Of a stretch of 64,000 bases of DNA, positions 1-9,977 are shown piece after piece (the stretch's first letter is position 1; the number at the start of each line of letters is the position of its first letter). The stretch is from Eutypella sp. D-1. Its lineage: Eukaryota > Ascomycota > Sordariomycetes > Xylariales > Diatrypaceae. Both the position numbers and the translations under genes were made by a program. The stretch covers positions 620,001-684,000 of the forward strand of contig JAJTTP010000021.1 in the NCBI GenBank assembly GCA_023313575.1, in the 5' to 3' direction. Below the pieces are notes generated by a model. It saw nothing but the letters and a program-made list of their open reading frames with translations, was not told the origin of the DNA and ran no database searches.

Positions 1-687
1 GAGGGGGGTCCCGGGACGGAGGGTGAGGAGGACCGGTCGTTCTTCGCGTACGCGGCGGAGGAGGCTCCACAATTCGTGCCGAAGGATCCCGGTGTGCACA
101 AGCCGCTGTCAGTGCGGCAGGTGCTGCAGCGGCGGCTGTCGTGGGTCACGCTGGGCGGGCAGTACGACTGGACCAACCGGGAGTACCCGGCCGACGAGCC
201 GCCGCCGGAGTTTCCCCGCGACATCGCCGGCTTCCTGCAGACCCTGTTCCCCGACACGCGTGCCCAGGCCGCCATCGTCAACTTCTACTCCCCCGGCGAC
301 ACCATGATGATGCACCGCGACGTCAGCGAGCACACCGACAAGGGCCTCGTTAGCCTTAGCATCGGCTGCGACGCCCTCTTCATGATCGCCCCCAGCAAAT
401 CCACCGGCACTTCTCCGGGAGAGGAGAAAGAGAAGGAGAAGGAGGAGGATGATCAACAGGAAGAGAAGAAGCCCTACGTCCTACTCCGCCTGAAATCGGG
501 GGACGCCATCTACATGGCCGAGGAGTCCCGCTACGCCTGGCACGGCGTGCCCAAGGTTCTCAAGGACACGTGCCCGGACTTCCTGGCCGACTGGCCGGCG
601 GGGGACGGCGACGGCAGATACGAACAGTGGAGGGGCTGGATGCGCAATAAGCGGATCAACCTCAACGTTAGACAGATGAATGACTGA
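1..687 (+). CDS. AlkB-like 2OG-Fe(II) dioxygenase, 5' end outside window
   Basis: The reading frame is open from base 1 to the stop at 685-687 (228 codons), so the true start lies upstream; the GTG at 76 is only an internal codon. The iron-binding HxD is visible as MHRD (His at codon 105, Asp at 107). The distal His is in the WHGVP context at codon 181. A C-terminal RINLNVR stretch supplies the Arg residues of the AlkB RxNxTxR-type motif that bind 2-oxoglutarate. These proteins oxidatively demethylate alkylated nucleic acid; the layout resembles fungal ALKBH1-type proteins, but the substrate (tRNA, DNA or other) cannot be read from sequence. A Glu/Lys-rich loop of about 20 residues (codons 139-158) is inserted between the two iron-ligand motifs. 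The gene is convergent with the flavoprotein gene that ends at 1271. Confidence 0.85.
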   Translation, partial: EGGPGTEGEEDRSFFAYAAEEAPQFVPKDPGVHKPLSVRQVLQRRLSWVTLGGQYDWTNREYPADEPPPEFPRDIAGFLQTLFPDTRAQAAIVNFYSPGDTMMMHRDVSEHTDKGLVSLSIGCDALFMIAPSKSTGTSPGEEKEKEKEEDDQQEEKKPYVLLRLKSGDAIYMAEESRYAWHGVPKVLKDTCPDFLADWPAGDGDGRYEQWRGWMRNKRINLNVRQMND

Positions 688-1270
688 ACTGAAGCGGCCC
701 GATAGCCTACCGATGAATGAATCAAAGTCAGTCACCTGGTGCTAGTCTCCCTCTAATTGACCATTCGCTATGGCGTAGCCGTATCAGTAAATACCAGGAT
801 CTAGGTCGGTAACCTTCCGCTTCCGACACGCTGTCGGCCCCATTGCAAATTTTCTTATGGTGCGGTGGCGAGATAATCTCAATTCATGGTAGGACTGGAG
901 GTATACAGCTTCCATGCTTACCAGCGTACAACGATAATTACAGAGAGCTGCCATTCCATTTGAGCCCCGGCTGGTCGAACTGTGTTTGCTGGAACGACCC
1001 CTGGATGAACGCTTCAACCTTCGCCCAGGCTGTCAGTCTTCACCGTACCCATCCAAGCGGGAACGGAACTACCTATTTTAAATAATCCACTGAAGCGCAG
1101 AGGAGACTCTTCGCAATATGGCCACCACCTGCGGTCATCTGTACTGTGATTGTGATCCTAATCCTGTGATGTCCACCCTGAAGTACTCATCAACCTTCGG
1201 TTTTTGCCCTTGCACAGTTCCGATCGTTGCCAGCTACCCCACTGAATGGAAACACTTAAGAGAAAAGCCC
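688..1270. other. Intergenic, convergent 3' flanks
   Basis: About 580 bp between the stops of the AlkB-like gene (+) and the FAD oxidoreductase gene (-). Short open frames here have no recognisable product. I see no RNA gene or repeat. Confidence 0.6.
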
Positions 1271-3241
1271 CTACGGCTGACTACGGCCAGGTGCATTCCC
1301 GCTCGCCAGGTTCTCGGTGCTATTTCCCTTCATGATCTCCTCCCTCCACGTCTGCCTCTCCACTGCCGAGATGCCGGGGCCCTTGTACACACTCCCGCGG
1401 AGTCCGGTGGCCCAGCTGCGGCCTTCCTTGGCCGCCTCGCTCGGTGACTGCCGCCGGTCGCGGGTGTGCCTCCTCTTGTACCATCTGCCGTACGCGAGCA
1501 GGTAGTAGAGGCGGAAGCATAGGAAGGCGAACTTGTCGTTCTCCAGGTCCTCGGGGTACTCAGCACCGAGGTCGACCGCGGCCGCGATGCCGGACAGGAC
1601 GGCGACCTCGTGGGCGTTCACCAGGGTCCAGGACGCGGCGAACCGGGTGTGTCGCCGCGCCTGCAGGAACATCATCCACGGCACCACGAGCAGGTAGTGC
1701 GTGTAGCCGTGGCAGAGCTGGTGCCACCAGTCCCTGCGGATGACGTGGTCCTCGCGGATCTCGGCGTCCGACCACAGTCCCCGGTCGCGGTCGCGGTTCA
1801 GGTAGATCGTCTGGAACACGTGCCGCTCGAACGGCACGTGCTCTGGAAACTGGCTCTGGTAGTTGGTCGCGTCGAAGCTCATCTCGAGCTTCGACCGGTC
1901 CTCCGCGTACGTCTTGATGTAGTACATCGGGCGGTAGCCGCGCGCCGCGAATTCGAGCCGCGGCTGCTGGTTGACGCCATTGATCTCCGCCACGGCGAGG
2001 TCGTCGCGGTAGAAGTTCTCGTAGTGCTTCTTCATGTACTCCGCGTCGTTGTGGGTGATGGTGATGTCATCGCTGAACTTGGCGGAGCCGAGGACCCTCT
2101 TCTCCTTCCAGCTCGCGGTGCTTCCCAGGACTCTCTTCGCAGTGTCGGCTAGGCAGCAGAGCACGATCTCGTCGTACACCTCTTCACCTATGGGAGCATC
2201 TGGATCTGCGCCGTTAGGGTTGTGTCCATCCGGCGCAGGCGTACGCTGTTTGAGCTTGACGACCACGCCGCGCTTGTTTCGCTGGACTACTTCAGTCAAC
2301 TCGGTAGAGAGTCGTACACTTGAATGATAGTGTTAGTCACATATCTTGAATGTGGCCCAATGTTCGAGTTACAATCAATTTGCCGATAGCGAGAGCATAA
2401 ATGAATCTACGAGGCTACTTACGTCACGCCACGGGTAACCAGGTCCTTCCTCCAAGTCTCGTAGAATTCGGAAAAGTTCGGGAACACTATCATCGGCGGC
2501 ATATTACTCACGACCGTGTTCTTGTCCGGCGGATACCACATCCCGTACGTCGGCGAAGTGCAGAGCCGCTCGAGCATGATAGCCGGGACCTCGGGCGTGG
2601 CGTTGCCCGTCCCCAGGAACAAAGCCGTCATCGGCAGGGCGACGGTGTTGGTGAACTCCTCGGAGAACAGGAACAGCCTGAAGACGAGCTTGATGGGCAG
2701 CAGGGCGAAGACGAACTCGAACCAGCGAATGATCCTGAGCATGCGCACCAGGCGGGCAACCTCGGCCTGGTGGCGTGCCAGCAGCTGCGTAGGGAACACG
2801 TTGTTCCAGAACGTCTCATCGCGGCCGAAGGAGACCTGCAGATTCACGGGGTCGGCGCGGAAGCCCTGCCGCGCGAACATGGTGCACGTGTGATGAAAGA
2901 TGTAGGAGCCGCCCTGCACGCCCTGGTTGAACCAGGATGCGCCGTGGTGCTCCTTATCTAGCGGTACCGAGAACGCTTGCCCGCCGCAGTAGTTGACGGC
3001 GTCGATGAGCGTGACGTCGAACTTCGAGGGGTGCTGCGACAAGTGGTACGCCGTGGACATGCTGCCGCCTGAGTTAGACATCTCGCTTGTGCGGTAATAT
3101 AAGAGCGAGTGGAACATACCCGGCTGCTCCTGCGCCGACCACGAGCACCCTTTTCCGGCCGTCTTTGGCCTTGTCGCTGTTAGACGCCATCGGACCGACG
3201 GTGTTTCTCTCGGTATCAACATTAGTACCGTTGGTGGCCAT
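1271..3241 (-). CDS. FAD-dependent oxidoreductase (amine-oxidase-like fold)
   Basis: Three exons on the minus strand: 3241-3120, 3061-2423 and 2318-1271, giving 602 aa. Introns are 58 nt (3119-3062) and 104 nt (2422-2319). The first join restores the dinucleotide-binding loop VLVVGAGAAGMSTAYHL at residues ~32-48; using the earlier AG at 3069 would shift the frame. The second join reads RGVTVRLSTELTEVV. The C-terminal part has a HEVAVLSGIAAA segment, the position where flavin amine-oxidase-like proteins close the FAD site. Hydrophobic stretches around residues 140-190 and 500-560 suggest membrane association. The family resembles predicted NAD/FAD-binding proteins of the COG2907/flavin amine oxidoreductase type; the substrate is unknown. 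The start is the ATG at 3241, followed by a Thr/Asn-rich leader of about 30 residues. Confidence 0.82.
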
Positions 3242-4168
3242 TCTAGGATGTCGCGAAGCAGTGACAATCAAACTTGCGACAAAATTCAACCTCGTGCTGA
3301 ATGTGAGGGGGAAACACCATGCCACGACCAAGCTACTATAGTTCTCGGTTAAGGTTTGATAGACTGCGTGTCTCGCTAGCGAGTTGATGATGGATAGATC
3401 GCGAATTACGACGTCATTGATGTCAAGCCGCGCGTTCCACGCTAAAATAGACTCAGTTACCCACCGGATTATGGTTTATATGTTTCATATTCTTTGTTGT
3501 GGTCATGACTCCTTTCAGAACTTGTGTGGTGTGCCAATCACGAGTCTCACACGGTATAGCTATCTTCCAAGCCTCCAAAGGTACCTGAGCCTGCGCGCGC
3601 TCGACGGTGTTTTGAGCAACTGTATGCATGATATTCTGATATATCCGAGTAATCCCTGATGGAGAGGATGTGCGTCGATATTGGTGCCGTCGTTACCACC
3701 AACCCTCCAAATCTCTATATAGCAGTGCCATCACCAGCGGCACCTGAGCCTCCATGGCTTTCAAATGCCCATAACCCCATTCATAGTCCCTTTAGAGTCT
3801 GCAGTGCGGTTACGTCGCCTGCGACTTGCACACGCTTCAACTGAAATGAAGCAACGCCGGCCGTGCATTCCGTCGCAATGGATACCTCTCTGGAATTCTC
3901 CGAAGTCTCCAAAATTACGAAAGTGTGATAAGCCTATGATGAGCTTACCCTCGCACTTAATCACCGCTGTCAGTCGACACTTCATTCCGTCCGGTTTTCT
4001 CACCCCTTCTCACCCTTACTTTACGTCTGCAAATCGTGCAGCATTCGGCATGAATAAGAAGACTGGTCGAACGGTTCGTCAACGATGATCATTATCATAG
4101 TCCTAGACCCCCTTACAGGACATGATACGAGTTCTCAGTACTACACTAGATTGAAACTCTTGAAGTGA
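3242..4168. other. Intergenic, FAD gene 5' flank
   Basis: A 0.93-kb non-coding stretch containing the upstream region of the FAD oxidoreductase gene and the 3' flank of the carbonic anhydrase gene. Frames at 3384-3659 and 3765-4088 show no family features and lack a credible splice partner. Confidence 0.55.
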
Positions 4169-4734
4169 TTATACCACCTGCCTGACCTTCCCGGACTCGA
4201 CCTCGTACACCCACCCAGTGATGGGGGTGCCTTCAAGAACCGCGGCGCTCTTCTTCAGGTACTCGACATCGTCTCTGACGGCGGCTTCCAGGTCGGAGAA
4301 GGGGAGGAAGTCGAGGTCCCCTATCTCGGCGACGGCGCGGGGCCCGAGGTTCTCCCGTACCAGGCCGTGTGCATCTTGGTTGGAGAAGGTCAGCATGCCG
4401 CACCCGGTGTGTTTGACCACGATGACCTCCCGGGTGCCGAGTAGCTGCTGCGAGATGATGATGGACCGGAACGCATCCCGGGCATGTGCACCGGCGTTGC
4501 GGACCACGTGGGCGTCCCCGAGGTCGATACCAAAGGCCGCTGCTGGATCGATGCGTGCATCCATGCAAGTTACTTATTAAAGAGTATTAGTCGACCTCGT
4601 TCTAACCAGGGGCCCCGGTCGCACTCACACACAAGGTATTTCTTTGCGGGTGGCAAAGCAAGGTGACCTTGGGTAAATTCAGCTGCATACTGAGCGTTCC
4701 TCTCCTGCAAATTCTTCTGGATTTCCGTGGACAT
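4169..4734 (-). CDS. Beta-class carbonic anhydrase-like protein
   Basis: Two exons, 4734-4629 and 4572-4169, joined across a 56-nt intron (GTGAGT donor, AAG acceptor), giving 169 aa. The join produces KKYLVLTCMDARIDP, the expected start of the beta-CA active site. Zinc and catalytic residues are all present: Cys38, the Asp40/Arg42 dyad, His90 and Cys93 (in VVKHTGCGML). Beta-carbonic anhydrases interconvert CO2 and bicarbonate. The short length, without an N-terminal targeting segment, matches small cytosolic fungal members rather than mitochondrial forms. The loop reads RNAGAHAR rather than the more usual RNAGG. The gene lies between the flavoprotein and bZIP genes, all three on the minus strand, but gaps near 1 kb argue for independent promoters. 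Confidence 0.88.
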
Positions 4735-5842
4735 TTTCAATTTCAGGGGTAAGTAGACTTTGATGCGCTGTTGGCTTGTATAGACCTGATCGTGACCTTG
4801 CGTGGTCTTGGAAGCGGGGGGCGCATCATATCTTTATACATCTTATATAGCGTAGATATCGCGATATAGACTGGGGGTTACGCCATTATCTACGCCCGTG
4901 CATTGTCTTGGTCCGCGGGGAATGATCGCCGGCGCGCTCGGGGGCGTGCAGTGTAATAGGCTACTTGGAGACCGGCCTGTCCAGACTCCGTATAAAACCC
5001 GATTAGATGTGGTCCAGCCGTGATCTGTCACGGGCACTAGAAGTAACTAATTGAATGACGTCCCCAATAGTCGGGAACTAGGTTGGTAGCAGAGCGCAGC
5101 TAAATATTGTCAGGAAAACTTATGCCGGGGTCAGTACCGATTGAACAAGAGGCCGAGAGTGCAAATCCCTTGAACTCACATTATGTAGCAATTGCTGAAA
5201 ATAGAGACATAAGCAGCGATTATTCATTGCGGTATTGTTATTGATTACCGACATCCCGAATTAGGTGCCTCACATACCCTTATTAGGTCGGAGCCCCACG
5301 ATACGTTTCACAGGCTCTGAGTGCGGCGCAGCTAATAACACGCCCGGTCATTTACTCCGAAAAGCCACCATATTAGTGCCCAAAACGCCATCCTTATCAA
5401 CTTCACTACGGCGAGATTTGTGATTGAACACTGCGATTGAGACACTTGGTCGATAATTAGGCTTTCGGGCTGCTGGACAAGGGAACAATGGGGTTTGTGA
5501 CAGCGCCGCGCGGTGTCTCCAACTCGGGATGATACAAGAATCCAATTTGGCGGAATTGAAATAGGGAAGAGAAGAGATCCCGACAAGAAACCCCGATGAT
5601 AAATCCATCGGCATGCTGACTGCCAGGCGAACACCAGACACCGAATATGACCACGTTCGGTATCTGTGATGATATTCAATTAATCATCAACAAAGGGCCT
5701 CGGGCCAGCTTCGAATCACTGTGCTAGGCACTAAACCGTACTTGGAGTACATTACTTCTTGTGGGGTCATCTTCTCCGGCAGTAATTTCTAATATTCATC
5801 TGGGGATATGATGAGCAGAGAATCAAGAGACACATTCTACCT
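4735..5842. other. Intergenic, carbonic anhydrase promoter side
   Basis: A 1.1-kb stretch holding the upstream region of the carbonic anhydrase gene and the 3' flank of the bZIP/DUF3425 gene. Overlapping minus-strand frames at 5332-5679 have no recognisable domain and are not called as genes. Confidence 0.5.
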
Positions 5843-6873
5843 TCATAGGGGTGAAGGACATGCATCTCCATCTGGTAAGACAGCCTCGGACTCGATTGGT
5901 CTCTCCCCTCTGCGACATCTCCAGTAGTTAGTCGCCTCCATGATTTCAGGGCATCCTCGCAACAGCCATCCCCATCGACGCAGGAAAGGGACGGTTACCT
6001 CCCAGTTACGAGGATCCCATGACTCCCCCCAAACAACGAAACCAGACCAATCCTTATCCCCGCCCAGCTCGACGACATCCTCCCATAGCTGTGCCTCCTC
6101 ATCAGGAGGTAGAATGCCGGTTATTGCCAGCAGAAAATTGTCGCGCATTCTGGGAAGCGGAAATAGGTCGACCCAGGGGTGATGCTGGATCTCCAACTGT
6201 AGCTTGGTGGGTATCAAGCTGTCCGGACAAGGAGCCCTAAGTGTGCCTGGCTTGGGACCTTGCTCGGTGCAAGGGAACGGAGAGATAGAAGCGCAAACAA
6301 GCCAGTCCGTTGTAAAGCCGAGTATTGCGGAGTTGCGAGTTAGGCTATTAATGATGTTCAGCTGGATGAGCCTCAGACGGTGATCGGCACGGGGATCACT
6401 CTTCGCATGGCTTCTTAGTGCTTGCGCAGCGAACTGTTCGAGTATCGCTCTTTTCTGTCTCACGTTTTCCTCAGTCACGTTCCGGAAGTCGACACTGTCC
6501 GTCGGACAGACTGCAACGGCATAGTGAAGGATACTGATGGAGCTGATCGGCCCACCATGAGAACGAGAACCACCATGGTTCCTCTTCCTCAACCGAGCTA
6601 TTTCGGGTTTAACATCAGGTTTGACTACCTCGGCTTCTGCTGTGATTACTTACCAGCTCTTTGATTCAGCCGATTCTGCAGCTTCTTCCGCACCTTCTGG
6701 TTAGTTACACCAGTCCAGTCTTCTCCCTTTCTGCATATATACATTTCATGAGGCATCGGTTCCAGGTCAAAGTGGGTAGTCTCTGAAGTACCATCTAGAG
6801 CCATGGTAGCTGGCCAAGTGCCATTACGGGATTGATACCCTAATTCTTTTGGTTCCAGGCTGTAACTGCACAT
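5843..6873 (-). CDS. bZIP-like basic region plus DUF3425 regulator
   Basis: Two exons, 6873-6654 and 6597-5843, separated by a 56-nt intron (GTAAGT donor, TAG acceptor), giving 324 aa. The join completes a bZIP-type basic region, KLQNRLNQRAARLRKRNHGG (residues ~63-82), preceded by the DWTGVT segment typical of this family. The C-terminal half is a DUF3425 domain with HHPWVDLFPLPRMRDN, VVWGESWDPRNWEV and TNYWRCRRGE. Such proteins are ascomycete nuclear regulators. No leucine heptads follow the basic region; it runs into a Gly/Ser/His stretch instead. The start is uncertain: ATG 6873 is the first in frame, a GTG lies three codons upstream, and the frame stays open to a TGA near 6930, so an upstream exon is possible. 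The gene is divergent from the NmrA-like gene. Confidence 0.8.
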
Positions 6874-7810
6874 GGCTGACACTTGCCCTGGTCGTAGGCG
6901 GCCGTCCTGGTGACGATACTTGTCTCCACTTCAGGATTTTGGAGATTTGTTCTAAAACTGGGAACAGGGGTAGAGAGATAGCTTCGTTTTTTCAGCAAAT
7001 ATGAGATTCCCTCGAATCTGTCCTGTATGCATCAGTTTCCTATTGATTTCAAATTCAGCTGATTATTAGTTGAAGAGGGGCTTCCCGGAGGCAAGAGAGT
7101 ATGAAGACAAATTTGATGTGCTGAAAACGATCATTTCTTGGTCGCCGACATGGGAAGGAAAATGATCAGGCAATGGCCTACCAGAGGTTACCGTTCGGGC
7201 CTTGAAAATATTGTCCATTCGGAAGTCGGATATCAACGCTGCCTCTATATAGTGTTATACGCGTTATTAGTGGATGCCTGGCACCTGTAATATCAGCCGA
7301 TTGCATTATCTCATATTGATTCATCCCAACCCCTTGGGCTATAACTTTGTAGTAATCCTACTATGCAGGTGTCATCCGGTTGCATTAGCGTGAGCGACTG
7401 GCGCGTGGAAATAGGGGCATTAATGGTCTGACAGGCTATAGCCAAGATCTAAGGAGGGATCGTACTATCCACTTACAACTTCGTACATACGAAAGCTCAC
7501 GGGAAGTGTCAGCGAGGTATATGCACGATAGCTATGGGCGACATCATCTACCCGAGGACCGAAGAGCTTTTTAGTCATTTTGAGTCGATTTGTTCTGCAA
7601 TGTGGGCAGAGAGATTGTTCACCTAGCAGTCCTAGTAGGCAATCATAGACAACGTCCCCGCCTAGTGATTTGTAATATGAATGGCGAGGACAGATATTTA
7701 AGCCCGGCTTTCCCGAGGGCTGTCTATGTTCTCTGTTTTCTGTCTGTAAACTGAAATCTCTTACTTATATCACACTATTCTTGATTCAATTTGACCTAGC
7801 ACAGTGCATC
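6874..7810. other. Divergent intergenic region, bZIP / NmrA-like
   Basis: A 0.94-kb region between two divergently transcribed genes, so it should contain both promoters. The NmrA side has a TATTTAA element and a CT-rich leader. I see no coding potential. Confidence 0.6.
7695..7701 (+). promoter_or_regulatory. TATA-like element of the NmrA-like gene
   Basis: TATTTAA lies 110 bp upstream of the ATG at 7811 and is followed by a pyrimidine-rich leader, the usual layout of a fungal core promoter. Assignment is by position only. Confidence 0.35.
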
Positions 7811-8901
7811 ATGCCGGGGCAGAAGCTCATAGCAATTCTAGGGATCACCGGGACCCAGGTACGTCAGGGGCTGTTTTGTCATGGTAGTCTTTGAAGGTGA
7901 TATGCTGACCTTAGGCAAAGGGGGGGTCCGTTGCCAATCGATTCCTAAAGCTTAGCGACTGGCGGATCCGTGGCATCACTCGCAATCCTGATTCAGACAA
8001 GGCCCAGGCCTGGGCCGGAAAGGGCGTCGAGATGGTCAGGGCTGACCAAGACGATATGGAGTCTCTGAGATCGGCTTTTCGAGGCGCCCATGCCATCTAT
8101 TCCGTTACCGACTGGGCATCCAACTGGTCTCGAGTGACTGGAAACAAGGAGCTCCAGAAAAAGGCCACCGAGGCAGGCAAGTCGATTGGCGAGTATGCAG
8201 GCGATTTGGAGATGGCTCAAGGAATCAATATCGCGAACGCGGCGGCTGATCCAAGCGTTCTGGAGACGCTGGAAAAATTCATCTTCTCTACGTTAGACCC
8301 GGTCAAGAAGATCAGCGGAGGGAAATACTGCCATGCTTACGAGTTTGACTCCAAGGCTGCTGTCGAGTCCTATATCCGCGAAGCACTCCCGGGTCTCTGC
8401 GATCGTCTGAGCACTGTCAGAATGGGCATCTATCAGGAGACCTGGAGAGATATCGCGGCGTTCAGGCCGCACAGACAGCCGGATGGGACATTTCAATACG
8501 TGCGCCTGAAAGGCGAAGGCGTGCACGAGGCAAACCCCGAGGTAGTGGCTTCGCAGGATACGGGCTCATTCGCAGAGGCCCTGATTTTACACCATCCACC
8601 GGGAACCAATGTCCTTGGTGCTAGTGAAATCATCACGAAGCCCGACTACGCTGCGTTGTGGGGTCGTACGCAAGGGGTGAAGGCCACGGTGAGAGATGTC
8701 TCGGAGGAAGAGTACGTCAAGTTCGTTCCGGAGGAGATTCGAGATACCATGTTGGACCTCATCAAGTTCTTTCTCGAGTACGGCTACACAGGCGAGAACA
8801 CCAACGTCAAGACCCCAACGGAACTGGGTATCAAGACGACTACATTGGAAAAATATTTCCGGAGTGAGGATTGGAGCGCAGTGCTAAGTGGCAAGATTTA
8901 A
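7811..8901 (+). CDS. NmrA-like family NAD(P)-binding protein
   Basis: Exon 1 is 7811-7858; exon 2 is 7921-8901. The product is 342 aa. The intron donor is CAG|GTACGT. Two AGs six bases apart can serve as acceptor. The downstream one gives LGITGTQGGSVANRFL, a GxxGxxG Rossmann loop as in NmrA-type proteins; the upstream one (exon 2 from 7915) inserts Ala-Lys and lengthens the loop. Further family features are RGITRNPDS after beta-2, a VRADQDDMESL stretch and GAHAIYSVTDW. NmrA-like proteins are SDR-derived and bind dinucleotides with little or no dehydrogenase activity; some are redox sensors or corepressors of GATA factors, others are enzymes. Which role applies here is not readable. It lies head-to-head with the bZIP/DUF3425 gene. 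Confidence 0.85.
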
Positions 8902-9977
8902 TGACTGAGGCTGATTACGTCGGAAAGTTTAAAGAGGCGAGGCTGAACACAATAAGATTACCCTCATTCAGATCATGAATTTAAGCCTCTCTCTTCGATG
9001 TGGGCTACATGGTGTGGTGCCTTGCAAAAGGGTGGTTGCCCTACCAACGCCAAGAAGCCTTGCCGCCCCATACCGCTTTTGGCAAGGCTGGCAAAACCAC
9101 CACAACACCATATAAATAGCGCAACGGCACCGTATTAGATAGACCTATTCTAGACCTTAATATATCAGAGATCCCTACGAATATCTAGTGCCCACTATTG
9201 TAACGTGACCACTCGATATCTTGGGATCCCACCAATAAGCACAATGGTTTTAAGTGACAAGCGCTGGACAGAAAGAATGACCGAGCTACACTGTAACGCG
9301 AATCGAAAGTCGGAGATTTGCGAAATTAGTTTCTAACACTTAAAATAACTATTACACCACTGTGATACACGGATATCGTTCTGGTTATTCAAATTAACAA
9401 AAGAAAACAGTGTATACTATGTTGAGTTATATCAGATAGAGCCACAATGGCCATTACGGGACCGGCTGTGTCTGGCCTTAGTGGCAGTATAATGTGCCCC
9501 TATACGGAGTACTAGCTTCTTTTTCCTCCCCTACCTCTTCTCTTTAGATTAATGATCTAGCCGAGGTTACTAGCGAATCCCTAAAACATGAGTTAAATAG
9601 AGCGAGGTTTAAAAAAGATCATTAAATTAAGTCGTACCTCCGGCTTGCTTTTGGGGCCGCGAGAACTATGCAAGCGTTCCAGTGGCCTGACCTATACACG
9701 GACTATAACGTATGATTATAGCTCGTTGGGGGAGCCTGGACGCACTGGAGGACACGTCGACAGAGCTGGGAATATCTCAAACCTGCTGGTGCGCCTTCGA
9801 AAACATTAATGGTAATTGCGGCACAATAATCATTAAACTTCTATGGAGTACAAAGTTGCCAAGGGAACTTCGCGAAGGGCGGGGAGGGGGTAGGAGGCCT
9901 CGAACGAGCCAACGCAATGCAATCATGAAGTATATTTCCATTCAATGCTTATCACAGATACATTCTCCAGAAGGTTC
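8902..9977. other. Convergent intergenic region with a palindromic element
   Basis: A 1.1-kb region between the stops of the NmrA-like gene (+) and the sugar transporter gene (-). It holds the imperfect inverted repeat at 9008-9111, listed separately. The frame at 9712-9996 has no recognisable product. Confidence 0.5.
9008..9111. repeat. Imperfect inverted repeat (~104 bp)
   Basis: The ends read ATGGTGTGGTG and, on the other strand from 9111, ATGGTGTTGTGGTG. Further in, GCCTTGCAAAAGGG on the left pairs imperfectly with GCCTTGCCAAAAGCGG read from the right. The inner GCCTTGCC (9057-9064) and GGCAAGGC (9081-9088) pair perfectly. A TATAAATAG sequence follows immediately. It could be a small inverted-repeat element or a transcript hairpin; no flanking duplication is clear. 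Confidence 0.4.
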
